Assembly (NCBI GenBank): GCA_003246935.1 | Contig: QKCF01000262.1 | Span: 1-36,447, forward strand | Reading direction: 5' to 3' | Length of the DNA: 36,447 nucleotides | DNA from: Sunxiuqinia sp. | GTDB lineage: Bacteria; Bacteroidota; Bacteroidia; Bacteroidales; Prolixibacteraceae | Shown here: positions 1-9,294 of the stretch, piece by piece | Layout of the letters: the number at the start of each line of letters is the position of its first letter | Numbering within the stretch: the first letter of the stretch is position 1 | Made by a program: the position numbers and the translations under genes | Notes under the pieces: model-generated | What the model was told of the DNA's origin: nothing | What the model saw: only the letters and a program-made list of their open reading frames with translations | The model's database searches: none

Positions 1-3
1 ACA

Positions 4-1593
4 ATGGGATCTACGCCTCAGGTCCCCGGTGCAGTAGCTATTTTTAACTCCAGTGGCATTGCTTTCGGAACACTTGGCGGCGGAATTCTGGAAGCTAAAG
101 CTGAACGGCTCGCGATCGAAGCTATCAATTCAAAACAAACGATTCTCCACGAAATCAACTTTAAATCCAAAATTGACGATCAATCCGGTGCTATATGCGG
201 CGGTTCTGCCCTCTTTCTACTCGATGCCAATCCAAAGGCCAGCTATTCGGTTTTCAAACAAATAAACGATTCCCTGCAGCAAAACACTCCCGGAGTTCTT
301 CTCACCGAAATTATCCAAATATCGGAATCAGCAATTACACTAAACCGATACTGGGTCAAAGCGGATGACAAAATTCCCGAAATACTGGTATCTCAATATA
401 AGCTATCGAAAAACACACTCGCTGAAATCCGAAACACGAAAAAAAACGGAATTCTGAATCATCCGGATAACCCACATTACAAGAAAATAGAATCCATCCT
501 GTTTGCACAGGCCACTGTCCCTCCCCCTCAACTGATCATCGCAGGAGCTGGCCACATTGGCCAGGCACTTTGCCATTTGGGACACTTTCTGGGTTTTGAA
601 GTCACCGTGCTGGATAACCGGCCGGATTTGGCCACAACCAAACGTTTCCCTGAAGCAAGCCGATTGATTGTCAAAAATATGAAAGAAGCTTTTGAGGATG
701 TACCGATTTCGAAGAACTCTTTCGTTGTTATTGTCACACAAGGGCATCGAACCGATATGGAAGCTTTGGCTGCATGCATTCATTCGGATGCCAACTATAT
801 CGGGATGATTGGCAGCAAACGCAAAATTGCACTTGTACATGATCATTTCATCAGCCAGGGCATCTGCAGTGATGATGATTTTAAACGGGTTCATGCCCCC
901 ATTGGTTTGGATATTCATTCAGTCACTGTTCCCGAAATTGCAACCAGCATTGCCGCTCAGCTAATCGAAGTCAAAAACCGGGAAACAAAGTCATCCACTC
1001 CTCCCCCCGTTTGGTGCATGGTACTCGCCGCCGGAAAGTCAACAAGAATGAAACAACAAAAACTATTGATGTGGTGGAACGGGCAGACAATCATCGAAAC
1101 CGTCGTCCAAAAAGCATTGGACTCGTTTACCGAAAAAGTGTTAATTGTTACCGGCAGCCACAACGAAGAAATCAAAAATCAAATCCGCCAAATGCCGGTT
1201 TTAACTATTAAAAATAAAGATTTCGCGAATGGCATGTTATCCTCCGTCCAATGCGGAATTCAAGCCGTCCCCGGCGAAGTCGGTGCCGTTATAATCATGC
1301 TTGGCGACCAGCCTATGATTGAAACCAAATTAATTAACCAACTCATCCGGGCATGGCAAGAAACCCATAAAGGACTAATTGTGCCTGTTTGGAAAGGGAA
1401 ACGAGGCCATCCGCTTTTAATCGACCTGAAATTCAGAAACGATATTAACCTGCTCGATCAAAATATCGGTTTGCGCGAACTGCTATTAAATCATCCCGAA
1501 GAGATCCTAGAACTTGACGTCGCTTCTGATACTATTCTGAAAGATATTGACACCCCTGAAGATTACCAAAAAGAACTAAACCTAAAAGTCTGA
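4..1593 (+). CDS. XdhC/CoxF-family protein fused to a C-terminal MobA-like nucleotidyltransferase (5' end probably cut by the window edge)
   Basis: ORF starts within a typical XdhC motif (GSTPQVPGA), has a Rossmann segment (LIIAGAGHIGQALCHLGHFLGFEVTVLDNR), then an NTP-transferase segment (VWCMVLAAGKSTRMKQQKLLMWW ... MLGDQPMI). Confidence 0.88.
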   Translation: MGSTPQVPGAVAIFNSSGIAFGTLGGGILEAKAERLAIEAINSKQTILHEINFKSKIDDQSGAICGGSALFLLDANPKASYSVFKQINDSLQQNTPGVLLTEIIQISESAITLNRYWVKADDKIPEILVSQYKLSKNTLAEIRNTKKNGILNHPDNPHYKKIESILFAQATVPPPQLIIAGAGHIGQALCHLGHFLGFEVTVLDNRPDLATTKRFPEASRLIVKNMKEAFEDVPISKNSFVVIVTQGHRTDMEALAACIHSDANYIGMIGSKRKIALVHDHFISQGICSDDDFKRVHAPIGLDIHSVTVPEIATSIAAQLIEVKNRETKSSTPPPVWCMVLAAGKSTRMKQQKLLMWWNGQTIIETVVQKALDSFTEKVLIVTGSHNEEIKNQIRQMPVLTIKNKDFANGMLSSVQCGIQAVPGEVGAVIIMLGDQPMIETKLINQLIRAWQETHKGLIVPVWKGKRGHPLLIDLKFRNDINLLDQNIGLRELLLNHPEEILELDVASDTILKDIDTPEDYQKELNLKV

Positions 1594-1594
1594 T

Positions 1595-2077
<483 letters not shown>

Positions 2078-2096
2078 TTGAAAAATCGATCCGATC

Positions 2097-4250
2097 ATGA
2101 AAGAAACTAAAGAATACAACGAATATACCGCCGGTGAAACTTCCGTTCCCGGCTTGCGAAGAAGAGACTTTTTCAAATTATTGGGCGGAGGTTTGTATGT
2201 CTTTTTTAATGTCACCGATGCCCTCAACGTTCTGGCAACCGAGTCAGAACAGCGCAGATCGTTGCCAACCGATTACAATGCATTTTTGCTGATCCATGAA
2301 GACGGTACTGTCTCTTGCTATACCGGAAAAATCGAAATGGGTCAGGGCGTAATTACTTCGCTGGCCCAGATGCTGGCCGACGAGCTGGATGTGGCCTACG
2401 AAAAAGTAAAAATGGTTATGGGAGATACAATGCTTTGTCCTTGGGACATGGGTACTTTTGGTTCCATGTCGACCCGCTTCTTTGGTCCGCCGTTGCGTGC
2501 CGCTGCAGCCGAAGCCCTGGCTGTTCTTTTGGATATGGCTGCAGAAAAACTTGGCATTTCTGCGGAGCAGCTAACAGTTGAAGACGGAGTGATCATCAGC
2601 AAACAAGATAAAGGGAAAAAAATTGCTTACCGGGAACTAACTTCAGGAAAAAAAATAGAACGTTACCTTGACCAGAAGCCCGAAGTGAAAGATTACTCGG
2701 AATTCCGGATCATGGGAAAATCATTCAACCATCAGGATGGTCGTCTAAAAGTAACCGGTGAAGCCAAATACACAGCCGACATTCGTGTGCCTGGCATGTT
2801 GTATGCCCGAATCTTACGCCCGCCTTCACACGGAGCCAAATTGGTTTCGGTCGATACATCAGAGGCAGAAAAACAGGATGGTGTTTTGGTGGTAAAAGAC
2901 CGTGACCTCATAGCTGTCCTGCACGAAAACCCGGAGAAAGCAGAAGAATCCCGCGATAAAATTAAGGCTGAATACGAATTCGATGAGAAAGACGTGAACG
3001 ATCAAAACCTGTTCGACTACCTTTTGAAAAATGCCCCGGAAGGACAAATCATTAACAGTCAAGGGGATTTAGACATAGGAAAAAGGATGGTTGACACGCT
3101 TGTTGAATCGGAATATTACAACAGCTATGTTGCGCATGCAACCATGGAAACGCACGCAGCATTGGCGCATATTGAAGATGAAAAGATCACTGTCTGGGCA
3201 TCAACCCAGACACCATTTCCTGCGCAAGAGACCATTTCCCGAGTAACCGGGTTTCCGCTTGAAAATGTCCGCATCATTCCTCCGTTTCTCGGAGGAGGAT
3301 TCGGAGGAAAAACCGCCCATAGCCAGGCCGTTGAAGCTGCCCGACTGGCCAAAATAACCGGCAAACCCGTTATGGTAGACTGGAGCCGTGAGGAAGAATT
3401 TTTTTACGACACATTCCGCCCGGCTGCTGTTGTACAAATTTCAACAGGAACTGACGCCAGTGGTAAAATCAACCTTTGGGATTACAAAGAGTATTATGCC
3501 GGAGAACGGGGATCTGATACCATTTATGACGTTCCTCACCAACGCACAATGGCTTTTGGCAGAGGATGGCGGGCACCCGAAGTTCATCCGTTTGCAACAG
3601 GAGCATGGCGGGCGCCTGGCAACAATACCAACACCTTTGCCCGCGAATCGCAAATTGATATAATGGCTGCCAAAGCTCAAACGGACCCCATCGAATTTCG
3701 GCTGAAAAACCTGACCGACCAACGGATGATCGGGGTACTGAAAGAGGTTGCTGAAAAAGCAGGATGGAAACCGGCGGCATCACCTAGTGGAAGAGGCTTC
3801 GGCGTAGCCTGCGGGTTCGATGCCGGAGCACACGTTGCCCATATTGCTGAAGTTGAAGTAGACCAAGCCACAGGACGAGTACAGGTAAAACGTGTTGTTT
3901 GTGCCCAGGACATGGGCTTCTGCATCAACCCTGAGGGAGCTACCATTCAAATGGAAGGCTGTATCAACATGGGGCTGGGCTATTCACTGACAGAAGAAGT
4001 TAAGTTTACCGGAGGAAAAATTGAAACGAAAGATTTTAGCAGCTATCAGCTTCCGCGGTTTTCATGGATCCCCAAGATTGAAACGCATATCCTCGAATTA
4101 AACGAGCCGCCTCAAGGTGGTGGCGAACCGGCAATCATCTGCATGGGAGCAGTGATTGCCAATGCCATTTTTGATGCTACAGGCGCCCGCCTTTACCATT
4201 TACCAATGACACCGGATAGAGTGCTGGATGCCCTGAAAAATAAATTATAA
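2097..4250 (+). CDS. Molybdopterin-binding (large) subunit of a xanthine dehydrogenase-family aldehyde/isoquinoline oxidoreductase
   Basis: Motifs GKIEMGQGVITSLAQMLADELD, GGGFGGKTAHSQAVEAARLAKITGKPV, GAWRAPGNN; Tat-like RRRDFFKLLGGG near the N-terminus. Confidence 0.93.
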   Translation: MKETKEYNEYTAGETSVPGLRRRDFFKLLGGGLYVFFNVTDALNVLATESEQRRSLPTDYNAFLLIHEDGTVSCYTGKIEMGQGVITSLAQMLADELDVAYEKVKMVMGDTMLCPWDMGTFGSMSTRFFGPPLRAAAAEALAVLLDMAAEKLGISAEQLTVEDGVIISKQDKGKKIAYRELTSGKKIERYLDQKPEVKDYSEFRIMGKSFNHQDGRLKVTGEAKYTADIRVPGMLYARILRPPSHGAKLVSVDTSEAEKQDGVLVVKDRDLIAVLHENPEKAEESRDKIKAEYEFDEKDVNDQNLFDYLLKNAPEGQIINSQGDLDIGKRMVDTLVESEYYNSYVAHATMETHAALAHIEDEKITVWASTQTPFPAQETISRVTGFPLENVRIIPPFLGGGFGGKTAHSQAVEAARLAKITGKPVMVDWSREEEFFYDTFRPAAVVQISTGTDASGKINLWDYKEYYAGERGSDTIYDVPHQRTMAFGRGWRAPEVHPFATGAWRAPGNNTNTFARESQIDIMAAKAQTDPIEFRLKNLTDQRMIGVLKEVAEKAGWKPAASPSGRGFGVACGFDAGAHVAHIAEVEVDQATGRVQVKRVVCAQDMGFCINPEGATIQMEGCINMGLGYSLTEEVKFTGGKIETKDFSSYQLPRFSWIPKIETHILELNEPPQGGGEPAIICMGAVIANAIFDATGARLYHLPMTPDRVLDALKNKL

Positions 4251-4267
4251 CACAAATTAGATCATCA

Positions 4268-4296
4268 AAGGACTCTTTCGATTCGAGGGAGTCCTT
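4268..4296 (+). terminator. Hairpin terminator downstream of the molybdenum hydroxylase operon
   Basis: AAGGACTCTTTCG-ATT-CGAGGGAGTCCTT forms a 13-bp stem with G-U pairs, 3-nt loop, then ATTTATT. Confidence 0.7.
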
Positions 4297-4444
4297 ATTT
4301 ATTGCTCAACTTTTTCGATTTAATAGACCAAGTTGGCTACCGTTATTTCAATTATCATCATTCGGATTATTGCTGTTCGTTACTATGTGGCTTTGCCCAA
4401 GGTCGAATTCTAAGAATAGACTATTGTTTTTTTCAATTGCAGAT

Positions 4445-4717
4445 GATTCACCAATAGCTGCAAGCAATTCACCAAATCATGCAAATGGTTCACCACCCCC
4501 TGTAGACGATTCACTAACTCCGGCACACGATTCACCAATTCCTGCAGTTAAGGAATCCATAAAAGCAGTCTTTTCACCAAGTTTTCCGGGCAAGTCACCA
4601 AGATCATCAAACCATTCACCAAATTCAGCAGCTATTTTATCAATCCAATCGGATGTGTCACCAATTGGAACCGACGGTTCACCCACTGATGTATCCGCTT
4701 CACCGGGAGATCCCTGC
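4445..4717. repeat. Degenerate tandem array, 13 units of 21 bp, core TTCACCAA (minus strand TTGGTGAA)
   Basis: Units align without indels: GATTCACCAATAGCTGCAAGC / AATTCACCAAATCATGCAAAT / GGTTCACCACCCCCTGTAGAC / ... / GCTTCACCGGGAGATCCCTGC. Two units have lost the core. Confidence 0.85.
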
Positions 4718-5188
4718 AACAGCAATGTTTTTAAAATCGAGGTGATGCATAATCTCGCGAATTATCAACAGGTAGGCAGCAAAACCCAAATCATCGGGAA
4801 TGATATCCTGGCTTGCAGGTAAACCTTTCACGATCGCCGCAAACCGGTCGAACACATTCTCTAACTCAATTTGAGGAACAAGAGTTTCTCCTGTTTCCGT
4901 TTTGCTGGTATTAAAAGCCAAATCGGCGATTGCCTTTACCTGCGGATCATTTGATCGCAATATCAATTCTTCCTTAAACGCATCCTCTACTTCGGCTAAA
5001 ACTTCTTCCGTAAAGTTTATGGCCCGGTCTACTTCATTGTAAGTCGGTGGGAACGCGGAGTAAAATTGATCGGCCAGTTGTTTCCAACCGATATTTAGGC
5101 TTGTTTCGTCAACTCGGCCCCCTTGCTTGCGAACCAAACTAGTTGTGGTTTCGCCAATATTGAAATATATGTTGTGATTGCTTTTCAT
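4700..5188 (-). CDS. Hypothetical protein (162 aa)
   Basis: ATG-initiated ORF with plausible acidic/helical composition; its stop codon lies in the first unit of the 21-bp array. Confidence 0.65.
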   Translation of the reverse strand: MKSNHNIYFNIGETTTSLVRKQGGRVDETSLNIGWKQLADQFYSAFPPTYNEVDRAINFTEEVLAEVEDAFKEELILRSNDPQVKAIADLAFNTSKTETGETLVPQIELENVFDRFAAIVKGLPASQDIIPDDLGFAAYLLIIREIMHHLDFKNIAVAGISR

Positions 5189-5289
5189 CGCTCAAATCTT
5201 TTTCTACAAAGATCCGAACTATCAGTGCGCATGTGGTAACACTTTCAGGAAAACGAGTTGTAGTTTTTGGAAATGGGAATCAACCCTCA

Positions 5290-6408
5290 TCAGCTTGTTT
5301 TCCGATAGCGCCAAATGGCCAACGTAAGAAAGGACAACCCGATAACAGTCAATGAAACGAATTCTTCAAAAAGATCTTTGAAGCCCGATCCTTTTAAACA
5401 AACCATACGCATAATGCGGATGAAATAATAGATCGGGTTTAAGCGGTCGAGTTGCTGTGCCCAATGTGGCATACTTTCGACCGGGGTGAATATTCCACCC
5501 ATTAACACAAAGATCATCATGAAAAAGAAAGTGATGAACATGACCTGCTGCTGCGTTTCGGTAACTGTTGAAATAAACAGACCGAGTCCAAGTACTCCAA
5601 CCAGGTAAAGGGCACCGAAACCAAAAAGAAGTACCAAACTTCCCTCAACGGGTAAATTGAAAACAACTCGGGCAATGATGAGTCCGAAGCCCAGATCAAG
5701 CAAAGCAATAACCAGGAAAGGCAACAATTTACCAAGAATGAACTGCCATTTTTTGATCGGAGTCACATTCAATTGCTCAATGGTCCCCATTTCTTTCTCG
5801 CGCACCAAGTTCATCCCCGACAGGAACATGCCGATAATGGTTACAAGTATTGATAGAATACCGGGGGCCATATACCATTTGTAATCCAACTCCGGGTTGA
5901 ACCAATAATTATCGTGCGCCTCAACACGCATCGGCGGATTGAAATCAGGCAGGCCCTTCCAGTGCATAATAACCTGCTTATTGTAGCCCGATATGATATT
6001 TCGAGTGTATTGATAGATCAATGATGCTTTGTTGCCATCGATGGCATTGATCAGCAATTGCACATCTGCCTCATCCTCCCGAACCAGCGAACGTTCAAAA
6101 TCCGGTGGAATCACTAGGATAAAATCTGATTCTTCTTTTTTCAGTTGATTCATGCCGTCCTCCAGGTCGAATGACGCATCGTGAATATTGAAAAACGGCG
6201 ATGCCTCAAAGTGATTAATCAAACCTCGGCTGGTATCCGACAAATCCTGATCGACCACGTAGATATCGACATTCTTCAGATCGTAAGTGGCTGCAAACAC
6301 CAAGATCAGCATCTGCACCATCGGCAGCATGATAATCATTCGCAACATCGTTTTGTTCCGTCTGATTTGCGCAAATTCTTTTTGTAGGATGTATTTGATT
6401 GTTCTCAT
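5290..6408 (-). CDS. ABC-2 type transporter permease
   Basis: Multiple TM segments, ABC-2 motif MNLVREKEMGTIEQLNVTPIKKWQFILGKLLPF; sits in an efflux operon. Confidence 0.92.
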   Translation of the reverse strand: MRTIKYILQKEFAQIRRNKTMLRMIIMLPMVQMLILVFAATYDLKNVDIYVVDQDLSDTSRGLINHFEASPFFNIHDASFDLEDGMNQLKKEESDFILVIPPDFERSLVREDEADVQLLINAIDGNKASLIYQYTRNIISGYNKQVIMHWKGLPDFNPPMRVEAHDNYWFNPELDYKWYMAPGILSILVTIIGMFLSGMNLVREKEMGTIEQLNVTPIKKWQFILGKLLPFLVIALLDLGFGLIIARVVFNLPVEGSLVLLFGFGALYLVGVLGLGLFISTVTETQQQVMFITFFFMMIFVLMGGIFTPVESMPHWAQQLDRLNPIYYFIRIMRMVCLKGSGFKDLFEEFVSLTVIGLSFLTLAIWRYRKTS

Positions 6409-6411
6409 TTA

Positions 6412-6482
6412 AGTCTCAGTTTTCAGTCTCAGTTTTCAGTTGACTTCAACGCATTTTTCTCCGCCAACTGTGACTGCGACTG
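6412..6482. repeat. Intergenic CAGT-rich inverted repeat with an internal perfect 13-bp tandem duplication
   Basis: AGTCTCAGTTTTC occurs twice (6412-6424, 6425-6437). CAGTCTCAGTTTTCAGTTG (6424-6442) opposes CAACTGTGACTGCGACTG (6465-6482). Confidence 0.75.
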
Positions 6483-6488
6483 TATACT

Positions 6489-7595
6489 CTATTCAAGTCT
6501 CGTTTTAAACTTCTTCACGGCAACTGTGACAAACACAGCTGACATGAATACCAATATCAATGTTTCTTTCCAGACGTAGGCTAAGCCAACTCCTTTTAGC
6601 ATGATGTTGCGGAGGATTACGATAAACCAACGTGGCGGAATGATATGAGATACCACCTGAAGCGGTAGGGGCATGTTCTCAATCGAGAAAATAAAACCCG
6701 ACAACAAGATCGTTGGCAACATCAGGGCAATAAGCGAGATAAACATGGCCACCATCTGCGTTTTGGCCAGCGACGAAATCATGATTCCCAAACTAAGCGC
6801 CATCATAATAAACAGGATACTCTCTCCCATTAACAGCACCCAACTACCCTTAATTGGCACACCGAAAATAAAATGCCCGATTCCTAATATGACAAGTGCG
6901 TTTATGATCGAAAGTACCAGGTACGGCATTACTTTCCCCAGGATAATCTGTGCAGGACGCAATGGAGAAACCAACAGAATTTCCATCGTACCCAATTCTT
7001 TCTCTCGGGTAATGGAAATGGAAGTCATCATGGCCGAAATCAGCATCAGGATCATGGCCATAATACCCGGGACAAACATGTAGACAGACTTCAATCCTTC
7101 GTTATACACCATACGCACCTCCGGTTCAATCTGCATCGGCAAATGCAGATCGCCCATTTGTTTGAAAATATAATCGTTGATAATTCCGGTGGTATATGAG
7201 GCCAACATTTTCCCAAGGTTTGGGTCGGAAGCATCGGCAATAATGTGCACATTGGCTTTTCCTTCACGCTTCAACTTTCTGCTAAAATCGCGTCCGAATA
7301 CCAACACTTCTTTCACCCTTCCCTGTTTGAAAATGCCTTCAATATCTTTCGCGCTCTCCAAATTCCGATCAAGCAAAAAATAGCCCGATGACAAAAGTTT
7401 GGCTGTGATTTCCTGCGTCACCTCATCTTTCGACTGGTCGTAGATAGCGATGCGCGCATCTTTAATCTCATTTGTAATCACCGTACCAAACAGCATGAGT
7501 TGCATGATTGGTATCCCAAAGAGGATGATCATTGTCCGCCTGTCGCGAAAAATGTGAAAGAATTCTTTTTTGACAAAACCGAGAAAGCGATCCAT
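6489..7595 (-). CDS. ABC-2 type transporter permease
   Basis: MDRFLGFVKKEFFHIFRDRRTMIILFGIPIMQL...ITREKELGTMEILLVSPLRPAQIILGKVMPY. The track start at 7646 adds residues translated from the flanking repeat; ATG at 7595 is preferred. Confidence 0.9.
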   Translation of the reverse strand: MDRFLGFVKKEFFHIFRDRRTMIILFGIPIMQLMLFGTVITNEIKDARIAIYDQSKDEVTQEITAKLLSSGYFLLDRNLESAKDIEGIFKQGRVKEVLVFGRDFSRKLKREGKANVHIIADASDPNLGKMLASYTTGIINDYIFKQMGDLHLPMQIEPEVRMVYNEGLKSVYMFVPGIMAMILMLISAMMTSISITREKELGTMEILLVSPLRPAQIILGKVMPYLVLSIINALVILGIGHFIFGVPIKGSWVLLMGESILFIMMALSLGIMISSLAKTQMVAMFISLIALMLPTILLSGFIFSIENMPLPLQVVSHIIPPRWFIVILRNIMLKGVGLAYVWKETLILVFMSAVFVTVAVKKFKTRLE

Positions 7596-7643
7596 ATTAT
7601 GAGTTTGTTTATTACGTAACCACTGAGTTACACTGAGCTTTTT

Positions 7644-7660
7644 CACAGAGTTTCACCGAG
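7644..7660 (+). repeat. Left arm of the inverted repeat flanking the GxxExxY gene
   Basis: CACAGAGTTTCACCGAG; reverse complement (1 mismatch) at 8071-8087. Preceded by CACTGAGTTACACTGAG. Confidence 0.8.
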
Positions 7661-7662
7661 GG

Positions 7663-8034
7663 TTAGTTCGCTAATCTTTTTATTCCGTGTTTTAGAGATG
7701 CCACATTAAAATTCAGCAGCAATCCAATTTTGCATCCAGACAATTTCAAATAAGTCAATACTTGAGCAACATGAACTTCGGTAAGTACCTCTACTGATTT
7801 GATCTCAACAACAACACGATTTTCTACCAACAAATCAATTCTATATCCGGCATCCAACTTCACTTCTTTATAAACCAAAGGCAGCGCCTTTTGCTTTTGA
7901 ACCAACAATCCGGATTGAATTAATTCATAAAACAAACATTCTTCATAAGCGCTTTCCAGCAAACCCGGCCCCAATGCAGAGTGAACTTGAAACGCACATT
8001 TCAAAATCTGTTCTGTAAGTTTATTTATTTCCAT
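7663..8034 (-). CDS. GxxExxY family protein
   Basis: ALGPGLLESAYEECLFYEL (GxxExxY motif), YKEVKLDAGYRIDLLVENRVVVEIKSVE, HVAQVLTYLKLSGCKIGLLLNFN; all family hallmarks. Confidence 0.93.
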   Translation of the reverse strand: MEINKLTEQILKCAFQVHSALGPGLLESAYEECLFYELIQSGLLVQKQKALPLVYKEVKLDAGYRIDLLVENRVVVEIKSVEVLTEVHVAQVLTYLKLSGCKIGLLLNFNVASLKHGIKRLAN

Positions 8035-8070
8035 AGTTCATCAGTAAAACTCATTAAACTCTGTGTCAGA

Positions 8071-8087
8071 CTCGGAGAAACTCTGTG
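8071..8087 (-). repeat. Right arm of the inverted repeat flanking the GxxExxY gene
   Basis: Plus strand CTCGGAGAAACTCTGTG; reverse complement CACAGAGTTTCTCCGAG. Confidence 0.8.
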
Positions 8088-8093
8088 TTAAAA

Positions 8094-8903
8094 TCAGTCA
8101 GTCCTGGTTGCTCCACGAGCCAACTGCAAAAACACGCCATTCATATCTTCCGAGTTGAATTGCTTTTTCAAATTATCCGGCTTATCGAGAGCTGCAATCC
8201 GGCCGTCCACCATAATGGAAACCCGGTCGCAATACTCTGCTTCGTCCATATAGTGAGTCGTCACAAAAATTGTTTTCCCTTCGGCGGCAGCTTCGTAAAT
8301 AAAATCCCAAAACTGACGTCGGGTGATTGGGTCTACCCCGCCGGTTGGCTCATCGAGAAACACAATCTGAGGATCGTGCAAAAGAGCAACCGAGAAAGCC
8401 AGTTTTTGTTTCCACCCCAATGGTAGTGATGCAATCAGTTTATCCCGTTCCGGTTCCAGCCCCAGCTTTTTCAGCAAGAGATCTTCCTTCTCTTTTCGCT
8501 GTTGACGCGACAGTCCGTAAATGCCAGCGTAAAAGCGAATATTTTCAGCAATGGTCATATCCTCATACAAAGAGAACTTCTGGCTCATATAGCCAATATT
8601 GCGTTTGATTAATTCAGCCTGTTTGTAAACGTCGTAACCACCAACCGTCAGTTCACCGGATGTTGGACTACTCAAACCGCATAGAATCCGCATGGCGGTC
8701 GTTTTTCCGGCGCCGTTAGCTCCCAGAAAGCCAAAGATCTCCCCCTTGTACACTTCAAAAGTCAGGTGATCGTTAGCTACAAAGTGCCCGAATTTCTTGA
8801 CCAAATTCTTGACTGATATTACCGGAATACGCTTCGTTGAAAAGTCATCAGTCACAGTCTCAGTTTGCAGTCCACTTTTATCATCATTCTCTTTCATCAT
8901 CAT
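8094..8903 (-). CDS. ABC transporter ATP-binding protein
   Basis: Walker A GFLGANGAGKTTAMRILCGL, Walker B QIVFLDEPTGGVDP, H-loop FVTTHYMDEAEYCDR. Confidence 0.95.
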   Translation of the reverse strand: MMMKENDDKSGLQTETVTDDFSTKRIPVISVKNLVKKFGHFVANDHLTFEVYKGEIFGFLGANGAGKTTAMRILCGLSSPTSGELTVGGYDVYKQAELIKRNIGYMSQKFSLYEDMTIAENIRFYAGIYGLSRQQRKEKEDLLLKKLGLEPERDKLIASLPLGWKQKLAFSVALLHDPQIVFLDEPTGGVDPITRRQFWDFIYEAAAEGKTIFVTTHYMDEAEYCDRVSIMVDGRIAALDKPDNLKKQFNSEDMNGVFLQLARGATRTD

Positions 8904-9274
8904 TCATTTTCTTTACATCCAAACTTTCCAGGGTGCTGAATCATGTAATTGATGAGCCTTCCAATTTCCAGTGTTTCATTGTACATCTTCTCGTACTCCT
9001 CTTTTGAAACATAGCCACATGACAATGCTAAATCTAACCAAACAGCCGTTTCACTATTCTCAGCATCAGAATCTGTCAGTTTACTGATAAAGTTTTTAAC
9101 ATACATCCGCTTTCGATAAGCCTCCGCCATATTCGCGCAAACAGACCGAGAGGCTCTCCTAATCTGATCCGTCAAAGAATAAGTTTCTTCTTTCGGGAAT
9201 TGCGTTGAAACTTGAAAAATCGTCATTGACAACTTAAAGGCTTTCTGATATGCCATTAATTCTTTAAAATCCAT
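8900..9274 (-). CDS. Four-helix-bundle protein (23S rRNA intervening-sequence protein family)
   Basis: MDFKELMAYQKAFKLSMTIFQVSTQFPKEETYSLTDQIRRASRSVCANMAEAYRKR, diagnostic of the family. Confidence 0.93.
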   Translation of the reverse strand: MDFKELMAYQKAFKLSMTIFQVSTQFPKEETYSLTDQIRRASRSVCANMAEAYRKRMYVKNFISKLTDSDAENSETAVWLDLALSCGYVSKEEYEKMYNETLEIGRLINYMIQHPGKFGCKENE

Positions 9275-9294
9275 AACTGAATATTCTTAACTGG

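Noticed and set aside
403-918. Minus-strand ORF of 171 aa (and other ORFs antisense to the Mo hydroxylase genes)
   Set aside because: Fully antisense to a conserved coding region; no family-like sequence.
4445-4717. CRISPR-like regularly spaced repeats
   Set aside because: Units are directly tandem, 21 bp, with only an 8-bp core and no distinct repeat/spacer structure or cas genes.
4725-4740. Programmed ribosomal frameshift at TTTTAAAAAC
   Set aside because: The frame needed is +1, while the sequence resembles (imperfectly) a -1 slippery site; pairing after slippage would be poor.
4370-4822. Plus-strand 150-aa ORF as a genuine gene
   Set aside because: Overlaps the 3' end of the better-supported minus-strand gene, has no recognisable family, and its openness may just reflect the 21-bp periodicity. 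Kept only as a possibility within the array finding.
6673-7083. Plus-strand ORF of 136 aa
   Set aside because: Antisense to an ABC-2 permease; no independent support.
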